Of a stretch of 64,000 nt of DNA, positions 30,912-40,883 are shown one piece after another. The position numbers and the translations under genes are program-made. This stretch comes from an uncultured Bacteroidota bacterium (GTDB taxonomy: Bacteria > Bacteroidota > Bacteroidia > Chitinophagales > Chitinophagaceae). The notes beneath the pieces were generated by a model, which did no database searches, was not told the origin of the DNA, and saw only the letters and a program-made list of their open reading frames with translations. Location of the stretch: the NCBI GenBank assembly GCA_903906365.1, contig CAIVKC010000041.1, positions 62,001 to 126,000 of the forward strand, written 5' to 3'. Each line of letters opens with the position of its first letter. Position 1 is the stretch's first letter.

Positions 30912-31343
30912 ATGTCACAAAATTTTAACAACCACGCCAGGTTTGTTCCTTTGTATCACTATTTCCTGGCATTGCTGGTACTGCTCGTTTTTATCGGTTC
31001 ATGCGTCAACCTTTATCACAGTTGGGGTGACAGCAACCGGTTTTATTCCGCCTCTCTGCTGGTGGCCGTTTCTGTCATTATGATCCTGACCGCCTATTTT
31101 GCCAGATCCTTTCCCCTCAAGGCACAGGACAGGGCCATCCGGGCCGAAGAGAACCTTCGGCATTTTGTGCTGACCGGTAAGCTACTGGACCCCCGGTTGC
31201 AGATAGGCCAGATCATTGCACTCCGTTTTGCCGGCGACGCTGAATTCCCCAAACTGGCTAAAGAGGCTGCCGAAAAGAATTTGGACAGCAAGACCATCAA
31301 AAAAGCAATCACCCAGTGGCGCGAAGACAATGACCGGGTATGA
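30912..31343 (+). CDS. DUF6526-like two-TM membrane protein
   Basis: MSQNFNNHARFVPLYHYFLALLVLLVFIGSCVNLY..., two TM segments and a soluble C-terminus. Confidence 0.72.
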   Translation: MSQNFNNHARFVPLYHYFLALLVLLVFIGSCVNLYHSWGDSNRFYSASLLVAVSVIMILTAYFARSFPLKAQDRAIRAEENLRHFVLTGKLLDPRLQIGQIIALRFAGDAEFPKLAKEAAEKNLDSKTIKKAITQWREDNDRV

Positions 31344-31689
31344 CCCTGTTTAGTGGGGTCTGGTAATGTGATATTTATCTCCGACAGCAGGTTTTCCGGC
31401 TTTCTTTTTTGCCCCGAATTCCTCTTCATCCGGTCCCCTCTGCCACCCGGCCCGTTCAGCCAAAGCAGCGCAGGGGCTGACCTCCCATCCATTGCGGCTC
31501 CCCGGGAGCAGCGATCGGGGCCCTGTGTCTGGCTGGTTTGTACACTTCCCGGCCGGCCTGTGAAGCACCTGATATTGCTTTGATGCAGGCATAACAGCGG
31601 GGGGGCATCACGGATTTTCTGCAGTGAAACAGTTGCAATTAATTTAGTACGGGGTTGCCAAAAAACGGTCCCCTTGTAAATTCCTTTCC

Positions 31690-32772
31690 ATGAAAAAACT
31701 ATCGGTGTTTATTTTTTATCTGCTGATAGCTTGTCTCCATTCCCAGGCGCAGTCTCCGTCATTCAGGCCCTACCACCGGGGTAAAATCATCACCAGGTAT
31801 ATGGTCTCCAAATCCATACAGGGCAACCACGCCGGCGAAGCTGCCCGCAGAAGGCTGACCATCTATTTGCCCCCGGATTATGGGCAGGAAAAGAAACGGT
31901 ACCCTGTTATTTACCTGCTCCATGGTTATGGAGGGGATGATCGGCTTACCTGTGAGGGAATCGGGCTGCGGAGGGTAGCTGACTACTCCATACTAAGGGG
32001 ACATACCCGTGCTGCCATCATCGTATTACCGGACAGCCACACTGCCTATGGGGGAAGTTTTTATACCAATTCCACCTATACGGGGAAATGGGCAGATTTC
32101 ATTGCAGTGGATGTGGTGGACTATGTAGACAAACATTTCAGGACCATTCCTGCAAAGGATATGCGTGGCCTGTCTGGTATTTCGATGGGAGGAAACGGCG
32201 CTTTGAAGATTGCCATGCTCTACCCCGGCCGATTTGGCGCTGTTTATGCGATGACACCGGCGGTATTGAACTGGTCGGATGGAAACAATGTGTACAGACC
32301 GCCGTTTAAAACGATTTCCCGTTCAAAATCGATGCAGGATATCGAAGATGATTACGGCTCCATGCTAATGATTGATCTGGGTTTGGTTTATTCTCCCAAT
32401 GAGAAAAAGCCTCCATTTTTCGTGGACCTGCCTGCATCCTATATAAACGACAGCCTGGTCATTGATTCTGCGGTAAAAAGGCGATGGGAGGAAAATTTCC
32501 CGACACGAATGATCGATCAGCATCTGGATGCCCTCAAAGGACTGCATGCCATCAAACTGGACTGGGGCAGAAACGACGAAGGTAAACACGTTCCCCAAAC
32601 CTGCCTGGAGTTCAGTCGTAAATTGGAGGCATATGGCATCAGGCATTTCGCCGAAGAATACCTTGGTGGGCATGCCGGGAACCTGGAAGGACTGGAGGGG
32701 CGGTTTTGTACGGAAGTATTGCCATTTTTTGACACCTATCTGAGAAGGCATCAACCAAAGCATCCAAAATAA
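31690..32772 (+). CDS. Secreted esterase family alpha/beta hydrolase
   Basis: YPVIYLLHGYGGDD, LSGISMGGNGALKIAMLYPGRF nucleophile elbow; signal peptide. Confidence 0.87.
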   Translation: MKKLSVFIFYLLIACLHSQAQSPSFRPYHRGKIITRYMVSKSIQGNHAGEAARRRLTIYLPPDYGQEKKRYPVIYLLHGYGGDDRLTCEGIGLRRVADYSILRGHTRAAIIVLPDSHTAYGGSFYTNSTYTGKWADFIAVDVVDYVDKHFRTIPAKDMRGLSGISMGGNGALKIAMLYPGRFGAVYAMTPAVLNWSDGNNVYRPPFKTISRSKSMQDIEDDYGSMLMIDLGLVYSPNEKKPPFFVDLPASYINDSLVIDSAVKRRWEENFPTRMIDQHLDALKGLHAIKLDWGRNDEGKHVPQTCLEFSRKLEAYGIRHFAEEYLGGHAGNLEGLEGRFCTEVLPFFDTYLRRHQPKHPK

Positions 32773-32781
32773 CGCATTGGC

Positions 32782-34617
32782 CTATTCCACCGTAACACTT
32801 TTGGCCAGGTTTCTGGGTTTGTCCACATCGCAACCCTTGGCCACCCCAATATGATAGCTCAGCAATTGCAGTGGAATTACACTGAGAAGGGGTGCCAGTA
32901 TTTCATCCGCCTCCGGGATACCAATGGTGTCATCGGCCATCCCCGTGATGGTTTGATCACCGGCGGTGATCACCGCGATGACTTTGCCTTTACGGGCTTT
33001 TATTTCCTGGATATTGCTGACAATTTTTTCATGGTAAGAGTCCCGGGTCGCCACAAAGACGACTGGTAAATGTTCATCCACCAGGGCAATAGGTCCGTGT
33101 TTCATTTCGGCGGCCGGATATCCCTCCGCATGGATATAGGAAATTTCTTTGAGCTTAAGGGCACCCTCCAGGGCAATGGGGAAATTGTACCCCCTGCCCA
33201 AGTAGAGGGCATCTGTTGCACCCTGGTATTTTTTGGCCAGTTGTTCAATCTGTCGGTTCAACAGCAAAACCTCCCTTACCTTTTCCGGAATGGCATATAG
33301 TTCATGGAGCAGGTGAGTATACCGCTCCTGGTCCACACTGCCCTTTTCCCAGGCAACTTTCAGGGCGATGAGGGTAAGCACCACCAGTTGTGCGGTAAAG
33401 GCCTTGGTACTGGCCACCCCTATTTCATGGCCGGCATGGGTATAGGCACCGGCATGGGAAATTCTGGCAATAGAGGAGCCAACGACGTTGACCACCCCAA
33501 AAATAAAGGCGCCCTGTTCCTTGGCTCTTTCAATGGCAACCATGGTGTCTGCGGTTTCCCCGCTTTGGGAAATGGCAATGATGACATCCCCTGGATGTAC
33601 CACCGGGTTCCGGTAACGGAATTCGGAAGCATACTCCACTTCCACCGGAATGCGGCAGAGCTCCTCAATGATGTATTCTGCCGTCAGCCCGGCATGCCAG
33701 CTGGTGCCACAGGCAATGATGATGATGCGATTGGCAGATTTGAGTTGATCTATGTTTTGGAGAACACCTGCCATCGTGATGGTGTTGTTGGTGATATCCA
33801 GCCTTCCACGGAGGCAATCAAATATAGTATCGGGCTGCTCAAAGATTTCTTTCAGCATGAAATGATCATAGCCCCCTTTTTCAATGGCGGCCAGTTCCAT
33901 ATCCAGTTTCTGTACAAAGGGGGTTATTTTTTCATTGCCGAGATTTTTCAACACCAGTTCGTCGGCCTTTAGTATGGCCAGTTCATAATCATTTACATAG
34001 ACCACTTCTTTGGTATATTCAATAATGGGCGACGCATCGGAGGCCAGGAAATGTTCACCCCTTCCCACACCAATGACCAGAGGACTTCCCTTCCTGGCTG
34101 CAATCAGGGTATCTGGGTTATCCTTGTCCAGCAATACGATTACATAAGCCCCCACCACCCTTTTGAGGGCTATGCGGACGGCTTCCTCCAGGATGCACTG
34201 GTTGTTCCGCTGGATGTCTTCGATGAAATTGAGCAATACTTCGGTATCGGTATCGCTTTTGAATTGATATCCTTTTCGGATCAGCTCGTTTTTTAACTGG
34301 GTATAATTTTCAATGATGCCATTGTGAATCATGGCCAGTTTGCCATTGGACGACTGGTGAGGATGCGCATTGCGGTCACTGGGTTCGCCATGGGTTGCCC
34401 AACGGGTGTGTCCTATACCGGCATGGGCGTGGAGGTTCTGTCCGACAAGGCTTTCTTCCAGTTCTGCCACCTTTCCTTTTTTCTTATAGACCTTCAGGCC
34501 ATCGTGCAGCAGGGCCACACCCGAGCTGTCATAACCCCTGTATTCGAGGCGTTTGAGTCCTTTGAGAATTACCGGATAGGCTTCCCTTGGCCCGATATAG
34601 GCAACTATTCCACACAT
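32782..34617 (-). CDS. glmS: Glutamine--fructose-6-phosphate aminotransferase (isomerizing)
   Basis: MCGIVAYIGPREAYPVILKGLKRLEYRGYDSSGVAL...; C-terminal DKPRNLAKSVTVE. Confidence 0.98.
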   Translation of the reverse strand: MCGIVAYIGPREAYPVILKGLKRLEYRGYDSSGVALLHDGLKVYKKKGKVAELEESLVGQNLHAHAGIGHTRWATHGEPSDRNAHPHQSSNGKLAMIHNGIIENYTQLKNELIRKGYQFKSDTDTEVLLNFIEDIQRNNQCILEEAVRIALKRVVGAYVIVLLDKDNPDTLIAARKGSPLVIGVGRGEHFLASDASPIIEYTKEVVYVNDYELAILKADELVLKNLGNEKITPFVQKLDMELAAIEKGGYDHFMLKEIFEQPDTIFDCLRGRLDITNNTITMAGVLQNIDQLKSANRIIIIACGTSWHAGLTAEYIIEELCRIPVEVEYASEFRYRNPVVHPGDVIIAISQSGETADTMVAIERAKEQGAFIFGVVNVVGSSIARISHAGAYTHAGHEIGVASTKAFTAQLVVLTLIALKVAWEKGSVDQERYTHLLHELYAIPEKVREVLLLNRQIEQLAKKYQGATDALYLGRGYNFPIALEGALKLKEISYIHAEGYPAAEMKHGPIALVDEHLPVVFVATRDSYHEKIVSNIQEIKARKGKVIAVITAGDQTITGMADDTIGIPEADEILAPLLSVIPLQLLSYHIGVAKGCDVDKPRNLAKSVTVE

Positions 34618-34814
34618 AAGTCTACAGATTTATAATCAGGCGCAATAATATCAAAAATAATTCCAGGTTCTTATTTTTGACAGGATTTTAACGGGCTTCA
34701 CCCGGCATTAGCGATCTGGCTGCGGTCCGGCAATAAAGGGATTCACCTATACAAATACCAGGAGAGGACGCCCATCCCCTTGGAGGTTACGATGCAAGGC
34801 TGATATAAAATATC

Positions 34815-35525
34815 TTAATAATATTTAGGTTGGGTCTTCCAATAGCCTTCAAACCACATCCATCCATATTGGGGTGAATATTTCCAGTGCGGGGCTACCC
34901 AAACCCTTTGCTTTCCGGGAATATTTTCCTGTCCGCCCGCAGGAGGCGCGGTGCCGTCGCCCGGGGGAGCATAAGCATTTTCATTGTTATTATAATTTCC
35001 CTGGTTACTCCCCGGTGAATTCACCGAGTCGAGCTGGGAGGGTGGAGGGGGAGGCGGATTGGTGTTGTCATTATATCCGGGATCTCTTTGCTCGTAGTTT
35101 GGATAATAATAGGGATCGTTGTAATAATCAGGATAGTAATAGGGATAGTAATTGTAATAGGGATTGTAATAAAGACCCAGTCCCAGGCCGAAATAACCAT
35201 AGCCGCCCCAGTATCGGTTGCCATAATAACCATAGCCATAGCCTCTGCCATAACCGTAATGATTACCTCCGTAATAGGACCGGCCTCGGTAATTTCCATA
35301 ACCGCCGCGGTAACCCAAATTGCCTCTGTAACCATTGGCGGTTCCGGACCGGAATCCAAAGCTGCGCGTTGCGCCTGAACCGGAACGAAAAGCGCCGCCA
35401 CCGCGGAAGCCGGATGTTCCGCCGCGGGCACTGCCACCACCACCCCGGAAACCGCCGCCTCTTTGTGAATAACCGGTAATGGAAAGACACAGCAGGATGG
35501 AGAATATACAATATGCCTGTTTCAT
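34815..35525 (-). CDS. Secreted Gly/Tyr/Arg-rich low-complexity protein
   Basis: Signal MKQAYCIFSILLCLSITGYSQ, RGGGFRGGGGS, YGNYRGRSYYGGNHYGYGRGYGYG, and C-terminal VWVAPHWKYSPQYGWMWFEGYWK. Confidence 0.75.
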   Translation of the reverse strand: MKQAYCIFSILLCLSITGYSQRGGGFRGGGGSARGGTSGFRGGGAFRSGSGATRSFGFRSGTANGYRGNLGYRGGYGNYRGRSYYGGNHYGYGRGYGYGYYGNRYWGGYGYFGLGLGLYYNPYYNYYPYYYPDYYNDPYYYPNYEQRDPGYNDNTNPPPPPPSQLDSVNSPGSNQGNYNNNENAYAPPGDGTAPPAGGQENIPGKQRVWVAPHWKYSPQYGWMWFEGYWKTQPKYY

Positions 35526-35696
35526 GGTATTCAATTTTGGGTGATGGATAAAATTCGCAACCCCTTCAAGCGGGTTGTAATTTATGGACATCTAAAATTA
35601 ATACCCAAGGCTGTTAAATTCTGTTAATTCCGCCGGGATTGCAAGTCTTTAACAATTCGGCCGGGATTCCCCCCCGGTCAGGCCGGCTATTTCCCC

Positions 35697-38114
35697 TCAT
35701 TTTAAGGTGGTTTCAAAAAGATGCAGTATGCGTTTATACTCATCTGTCCAGCTGCTTGGTTCCACAAAACCATGGTCCTCCATGGGGTAAACGGCCAGTT
35801 CCCAGTTGTTTTTACCCAGTTCAATCAGCCGCTGGGACAATTGAACGATGTCCTGGAAATGAACATTGAGATCCAGCATGCCATGGCACATCAGTAAATG
35901 CCCGCGTAGCCCCGCGGCAAAATAAATGGGTGAACTCTGTTTATAGGCCAGGGAGTCATTAAAGGGTTCATTCAATATATTGGAGGTATATCCATGGTTG
36001 TAATTGGCCCAGTCGGTCACACAGCGCAGGCCGGCGCCTGCAGCAAATACCTCCGGCCTGGTGAACATGGCCATCAGGGTGATGAAACCACCGTAGGAGC
36101 CTCCGTAAATTCCAATATGTGCGGGATTGACACCCATTTTTTCTGTCAGGTATTTAACGCCGTCCACCTGGTCAGTGAGGTCTTTACCCCCCATATGGCG
36201 GTAGATGCCCGTGCGCCAGTCCCTGCCGTAACCTGCACTGCCGCGGTAATCGATGTCAAGCACGGTATATCCCTGGTCAGCGAGCAGGTTATTGAACATG
36301 TATTCCCGGAAATAGCTGCTCCACCATTTGTGTACGTTCTGCAGGTAGCCTGCCCCATGTACGAAAATGACCGCAGGATGTGCAGGATGGGGAACCGCCG
36401 GACGATACAGCCTTGCATAGACCGTAGCGCCATCAGCGGCTGTGAAGGTCACGATCTGCGGATCTCTCCACGGGTAGGATCTGAATTCCTCACTCATGGC
36501 CTGGAAGGTTATCTGCGCTGCAACGGAACCTTCCCTGTTATCCTGAACATAAAGCTCCCAGGGACGGTTGCTGTAAGAATATAGTATGGCCATTTTTTTT
36601 TCGTCCGGGGAGAGGACCACTTGGTTAGATCCGGTCATGGTGGTCATCCGAAGAGGCGTACCGCCGCCTGCGGCCAGCCTGTAAAACTGTTGTTCTCCCG
36701 GATTCGCCTGATTGGTGATGAGGTAGAAATATTTCTTATCGGACGACAACTGGACCTGCTGCACTTCGAATGTACCCCTGGTGAGCGCGGTTTTCAGACC
36801 GGTATTAACATCGGTCTTGTATAAATGTGAATATCCCTCCGCTTCGCTTTGGTACCAAAAGGTATGCTCATCGATCCACCCGGAACTGGCGCCACCTGTG
36901 TTGTACCCAATGCCAGGTCCCCCAATCCAGGCTTCATCCCGCTGCCGGTCCAATAGGGACAGCCTGCCCGTGGCGGCATCCAGCAACATCAGCCAGCGGT
37001 CCTTGTTGTCCATGGACCGGATGTCCACCACCGCATGGGACCCTTTGGGTGACCAGTAGGGTCCGTTAAAAACGACGCTGCGTATGGTTTTCTTCCTGTT
37101 ACCCGTATCCCCGCCGGCATTCTGTTTTGCGTAGTCAGGCAAATCCGTAATGCCCGGAATCTGCTGGGGTTTGACTTCCAGAAGGGTATCCTGCTGCGTA
37201 TCATAGACAAAAAACTCATAGCTCCCCTGCGGACTGCCAACCTTACTTCTGCCGGGAAGATCCTGCGTATACCCGCTCTCGGTGACATAGCTGGGAACCA
37301 GGGTAGCCTTTGCGTCGGGAGCGGATTTCATCAGCCTGTAACTGATGAAGCGGCCATCCGGGCTGATGCTAAGGGCTCCGGGTATTTTGTCCTCCAGGTA
37401 AATGGACCTGGGCTCTTTGGCTTTTGGAAGGAGGTTGTTCATAGAATCTGCGAGCTCCCTTTTTTGCTTGCGGTAGCGCAGGACATCGAAAAGCTCCAGT
37501 CGGTCGTGCTGGAGCCATTTTTCCTCCGGACTCAGCGCTTCTTTAGCCATTACCGGGTTCCGGCGGCTAGCGGACAGCCTGGATTCCTGGGGAGGGGCTG
37601 CTCCTTTTTGAAAATTGGTCAGCTGGCTGGTAAGACCGGAGACCATATCCCAGGAAAACAAATTCTGGTTTCTGGTATAGACAATGCGGGCGCCTGAAAA
37701 GGAAAATACAGGGTTGCTTTCCATATCAGTGGTCTGGGTAATTCTTTTTATTATACCGGTTTTCACATCAGCCAGGAAAATATCTCCGTCCCGGCTGAAG
37801 GTGTAGGACGTCCTTGCCAGGTTATATTCGACCGAGTAGGCAGCCGGGCTGTTATGACTCAGCTGGTAATCAGCCTTGCGGGGAACCGGATTATCTCCCG
37901 TAATAAAATACAGCGAGTCACTGATCGCTTTTTCCGGGTTCCATCGGAAGAAAAGGTATTTTCCATCGGCACTCCAGTAGGGTCCGGAGGGGGAATTTCC
38001 GATCCATTGAGGGTCCCGCATTATTTTTTCCACGCTTAGTTTTTCCGGGCCCTGCCAGGCCCACAGGGGAGCTACACTGAGCAGTAGGAAGGCCAACCAT
38101 ATGCATTTTCTCAT
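35697..38114 (-). CDS. S9 family peptidase (dipeptidyl-peptidase IV-like)
   Basis: GIYGGSYGGFITLMAMF nucleophile elbow, VLDIDYRGSAGYGRDWRTG, C-terminal His YPMEDHGF. Confidence 0.93.
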   Translation of the reverse strand: MRKCIWLAFLLLSVAPLWAWQGPEKLSVEKIMRDPQWIGNSPSGPYWSADGKYLFFRWNPEKAISDSLYFITGDNPVPRKADYQLSHNSPAAYSVEYNLARTSYTFSRDGDIFLADVKTGIIKRITQTTDMESNPVFSFSGARIVYTRNQNLFSWDMVSGLTSQLTNFQKGAAPPQESRLSASRRNPVMAKEALSPEEKWLQHDRLELFDVLRYRKQKRELADSMNNLLPKAKEPRSIYLEDKIPGALSISPDGRFISYRLMKSAPDAKATLVPSYVTESGYTQDLPGRSKVGSPQGSYEFFVYDTQQDTLLEVKPQQIPGITDLPDYAKQNAGGDTGNRKKTIRSVVFNGPYWSPKGSHAVVDIRSMDNKDRWLMLLDAATGRLSLLDRQRDEAWIGGPGIGYNTGGASSGWIDEHTFWYQSEAEGYSHLYKTDVNTGLKTALTRGTFEVQQVQLSSDKKYFYLITNQANPGEQQFYRLAAGGGTPLRMTTMTGSNQVVLSPDEKKMAILYSYSNRPWELYVQDNREGSVAAQITFQAMSEEFRSYPWRDPQIVTFTAADGATVYARLYRPAVPHPAHPAVIFVHGAGYLQNVHKWWSSYFREYMFNNLLADQGYTVLDIDYRGSAGYGRDWRTGIYRHMGGKDLTDQVDGVKYLTEKMGVNPAHIGIYGGSYGGFITLMAMFTRPEVFAAGAGLRCVTDWANYNHGYTSNILNEPFNDSLAYKQSSPIYFAAGLRGHLLMCHGMLDLNVHFQDIVQLSQRLIELGKNNWELAVYPMEDHGFVEPSSWTDEYKRILHLFETTLK

Positions 38115-38224
38115 GACAGCTGTATTGGTTTATTAGGTTTGTTTCAGGAAGGCATCGGTCCGCTCAGATTGCTTTGACCGGTGGGCGAAAAAAAATGAAT
38201 CCTTTGCACGTCGCTTTCAACCCG

Positions 38225-39637
38225 TTATTTTAACAGGGTATCGCTCAGGAACAAAAATGCAACGGTGAAATAAATGACCAGTCCCGTCACGTCGACAAGG
38301 GTCGCTACAAAGGGAGCGGAGGATACGGCCGGGTCAGCCCCCAGTTTTTTGAGCAAAATAGGCAGCATGGATCCGCTCAGGGTTCCCCACAATACCACCC
38401 CGATCAGGGAAAACCCCACTGTCAGGGCAATAAGCATCCAGTGTACACCATACAAATCGTGGATGATTCCGTGCTGCATCATGATATGCCAGAGTACAAT
38501 CCGGAAAAATCCAATCAACCCCAGGATGGATCCCAGGGTAAGGCCCGAAAACAGTTCCCGCCTGATCACCCGCCACCAGTCCTCCAGTGTGACTTCACCG
38601 ACAGCCATCGCCTGGATAATCAGGGTGGAGGCCTGGGAGCCGCTGTTGCCCCCGGAGGACATGATCAGGGGAACAAAGATGGATAGCACCACGGCCTTTG
38701 CTATTTCATCGGAGAAATAGGCCATGGCCGTGGCCGTAAGCATTTCACTGAGGAATAGGACAATCAGCCATCCGGCCCTTTTTTTGATGAGACTGAAAAA
38801 AGGAATCTCCAGATAGGGTTCATTGAGGGCTTCCGTACCCCCGATCTTCTGGATATCTTCGCTGAATTCCTCGCTCGCCACCCACAGTACGTCATCAATG
38901 GTTACGATGCCCAGTAATTTATTGGAGTTGCTGACCACCGGGAGGGCCACGCGGTTATTCATTTTAAAGGCCTGATAGGCTTTTTCCTGGTCATCGTAGG
39001 CATTCAGCGCAATGACCCTTCTTTCATCCATGAGTTCGGAAACTTTTTTATCCAGGGGGTTGAGGATGAATTCACGGATCCGAATATCGTCAAGCAGTTC
39101 CCCTTTTTCGTTGATCACATAGATCACGTCAATGGTTTCTGAATTCTTCCCGATTTTCCGGATGGTTTCCAGTACTTCGGCCACCGTATTGTTCTCAAAT
39201 ACATAGACATAGTCCGGGGTCATCAGTCGGCCCACACTGTTTTCGGGATAACCCATCAGCGACAGGGTAATCTTACGTTCATCCGGATTTAGCAGCTTTA
39301 TAAGCTCGCGCACTATGCTGCTGGGCAATTCTTCGAAAAAATCCGTTCGGTCATCGGCAGGAAGTTCATTGAGCAGTTCTGCGATCTTGGCCGGAGGCAG
39401 ATCTCTCATGACACGCTTCTGGGCCGGCAGGTCAAGGATTTTGAAGGTGCTGGCCGCCCGGTGAATATTCAGGTGGTCAATGATCTGGTGTTCGTACTCG
39501 GGATATTCATCCACGAGTTTGGCCACATCGCTGATATTTTGCTCATCCAGGAAATCACTCAGCCTGGAGTTATCCCCGGCTTCCATGATTTCAAGGAACT
39601 GCTCAAGCATTATATTGTTCTCATATTCAACTTGCAT
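38225..39637 (-). CDS. mgtE: Magnesium transporter MgtE
   Basis: N-domain plus CBS pair (GRLMTPDYVYVFENNTVAEVLETIRK) and C-terminal TM domain SSGGNSGSQASTLIIQAMAVGEV. Confidence 0.95.
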   Translation of the reverse strand: MQVEYENNIMLEQFLEIMEAGDNSRLSDFLDEQNISDVAKLVDEYPEYEHQIIDHLNIHRAASTFKILDLPAQKRVMRDLPPAKIAELLNELPADDRTDFFEELPSSIVRELIKLLNPDERKITLSLMGYPENSVGRLMTPDYVYVFENNTVAEVLETIRKIGKNSETIDVIYVINEKGELLDDIRIREFILNPLDKKVSELMDERRVIALNAYDDQEKAYQAFKMNNRVALPVVSNSNKLLGIVTIDDVLWVASEEFSEDIQKIGGTEALNEPYLEIPFFSLIKKRAGWLIVLFLSEMLTATAMAYFSDEIAKAVVLSIFVPLIMSSGGNSGSQASTLIIQAMAVGEVTLEDWWRVIRRELFSGLTLGSILGLIGFFRIVLWHIMMQHGIIHDLYGVHWMLIALTVGFSLIGVVLWGTLSGSMLPILLKKLGADPAVSSAPFVATLVDVTGLVIYFTVAFLFLSDTLLK

Positions 39638-40476
39638 CTGTCAAATTTACTACTTACTCTTTAGCAACAAAGTTTTTAGTCCCGAATTGGGCCCCCCTTT
39701 CGGTTAATTAATTGTGGTGTTTTGATTCCTTCCCCGCAGTGGTCAACGAAGTGCCAGGAAGCCCGCAGCGGTTATGGTCTGATGGGATGTGTATGGTGCC
39801 CTCTCCTGGCCCAGGGGCTGACTGATTTTTGTGGAAACCGGATGCCGCGCGGAGCCCTTTGCCCAGCTGGCAGTTAGCCGGCTTTTAACCAGCGGGAGTG
39901 AGGGTACAATCGCTGGCTGGTTGACCACCTACCCTGGCAAATGGCCTATGGACCTGCATTATCCAAAGCGCCTAACCGTGCAAGGGGACCAACAATTCGC
40001 AATTACCACGTCCAGGACGCAAAGCTTACGAGGTAAGGTTTACGGGGATAAACCCCCAGGCAAATGGTTTTGCCTGGCCAACACCTTCCCGTGGCTTTGC
40101 CGGATGCAGATGCAGGGGGGTAAAGGATTTTTTGTAACCACGCTTAAGTTTCGCAGATACCTAAATGAAAGGCATCCCCACTGCTCCGTACTTTATAAAA
40201 CCGGCAGATAAGAAAGGTTACCTTCCCTATTCATAGAAGGGTTCAAACCGGCGGATGGTGTTGGGGCAAAAGGGGAAGGGGGCACGGCACTATAAGTATA
40301 CCACCCCCGGAAAACCCCATATCCTCCTGATGATTCGGCGTGTAACCACGAATTACCGGGCCTCTAAGGGGGGACCTGCGGGTAGCTCCCTGGAGTGAGC
40401 TGCAGTTTGGAGGGAAAGGGTTATTTTAGGCAAACCATTGGATCCGCGTCGGTTCCTGCTAAAATGTAGCGCATAC

Positions 40477-40860
40477 ATGATTTTACCTTTTTTGACTTTT
40501 GCCGGCTCCCACAACAAGGGGCGCGGTGTATACACCAGCGAGGATATTGACAAGGGGACCATTATTGAAATATCCCCGGTGATAGTAATGAGTGGTCTGG
40601 AACGAAAACTCATCGACCAGACCCTGTTGCATGATTACATATTTGAATGGGGGCCAGAAAAAAAACAATGCTGCCTCGCGCTGGGATATATTTCCCTGTA
40701 TAACCATTCCTACAGGTCCAATTGCGAATACATCATGGATTATGATGAAAATCTGATTTGTATCAAGACGGTGCGTTTTATCCTTGCAGGGGAGGAGTTG
40801 TCCATCAATTATAATGGGGACTGGGACAATGAACAGCCTGTCTGGTTTGAAGTAAAGTAA
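40477..40860 (+). CDS. SET-domain protein (putative lysine methyltransferase)
   Basis: NKGRGVYTSEDIDKGTIIEISPVIV ... YISLYNHSYRSNCEYIMDYDENLICIKTVRFILAGEELSINYNGDW: SET NHS and GEEL..Y motifs. Confidence 0.85.
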   Translation: MILPFLTFAGSHNKGRGVYTSEDIDKGTIIEISPVIVMSGLERKLIDQTLLHDYIFEWGPEKKQCCLALGYISLYNHSYRSNCEYIMDYDENLICIKTVRFILAGEELSINYNGDWDNEQPVWFEVK

Positions 40861-40883
40861 TAATTTCTTTACCGGTTGTTTCC

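Noticed and set aside
34618-34814. Possible glmS ribozyme or riboswitch near glmS
   Set aside because: No ribozyme core visible upstream of the start at 34617; not expected in Bacteroidota.
35021-35443. 140-aa minus-strand ORF with TITIPITIPIT repeats in an alternative frame
   Set aside because: Out-of-frame reading of the Gly/Tyr-rich codon repeats; the true frame has the signal peptide MKQAYCIFSILLCLSITGYSQ.
39831-40211. 126-aa ORF in the mgtE-SET gap
   Set aside because: Composition is not protein-like, it has no recognisable domain, and it covers the hairpin cluster. Treated as non-coding or structured DNA instead.
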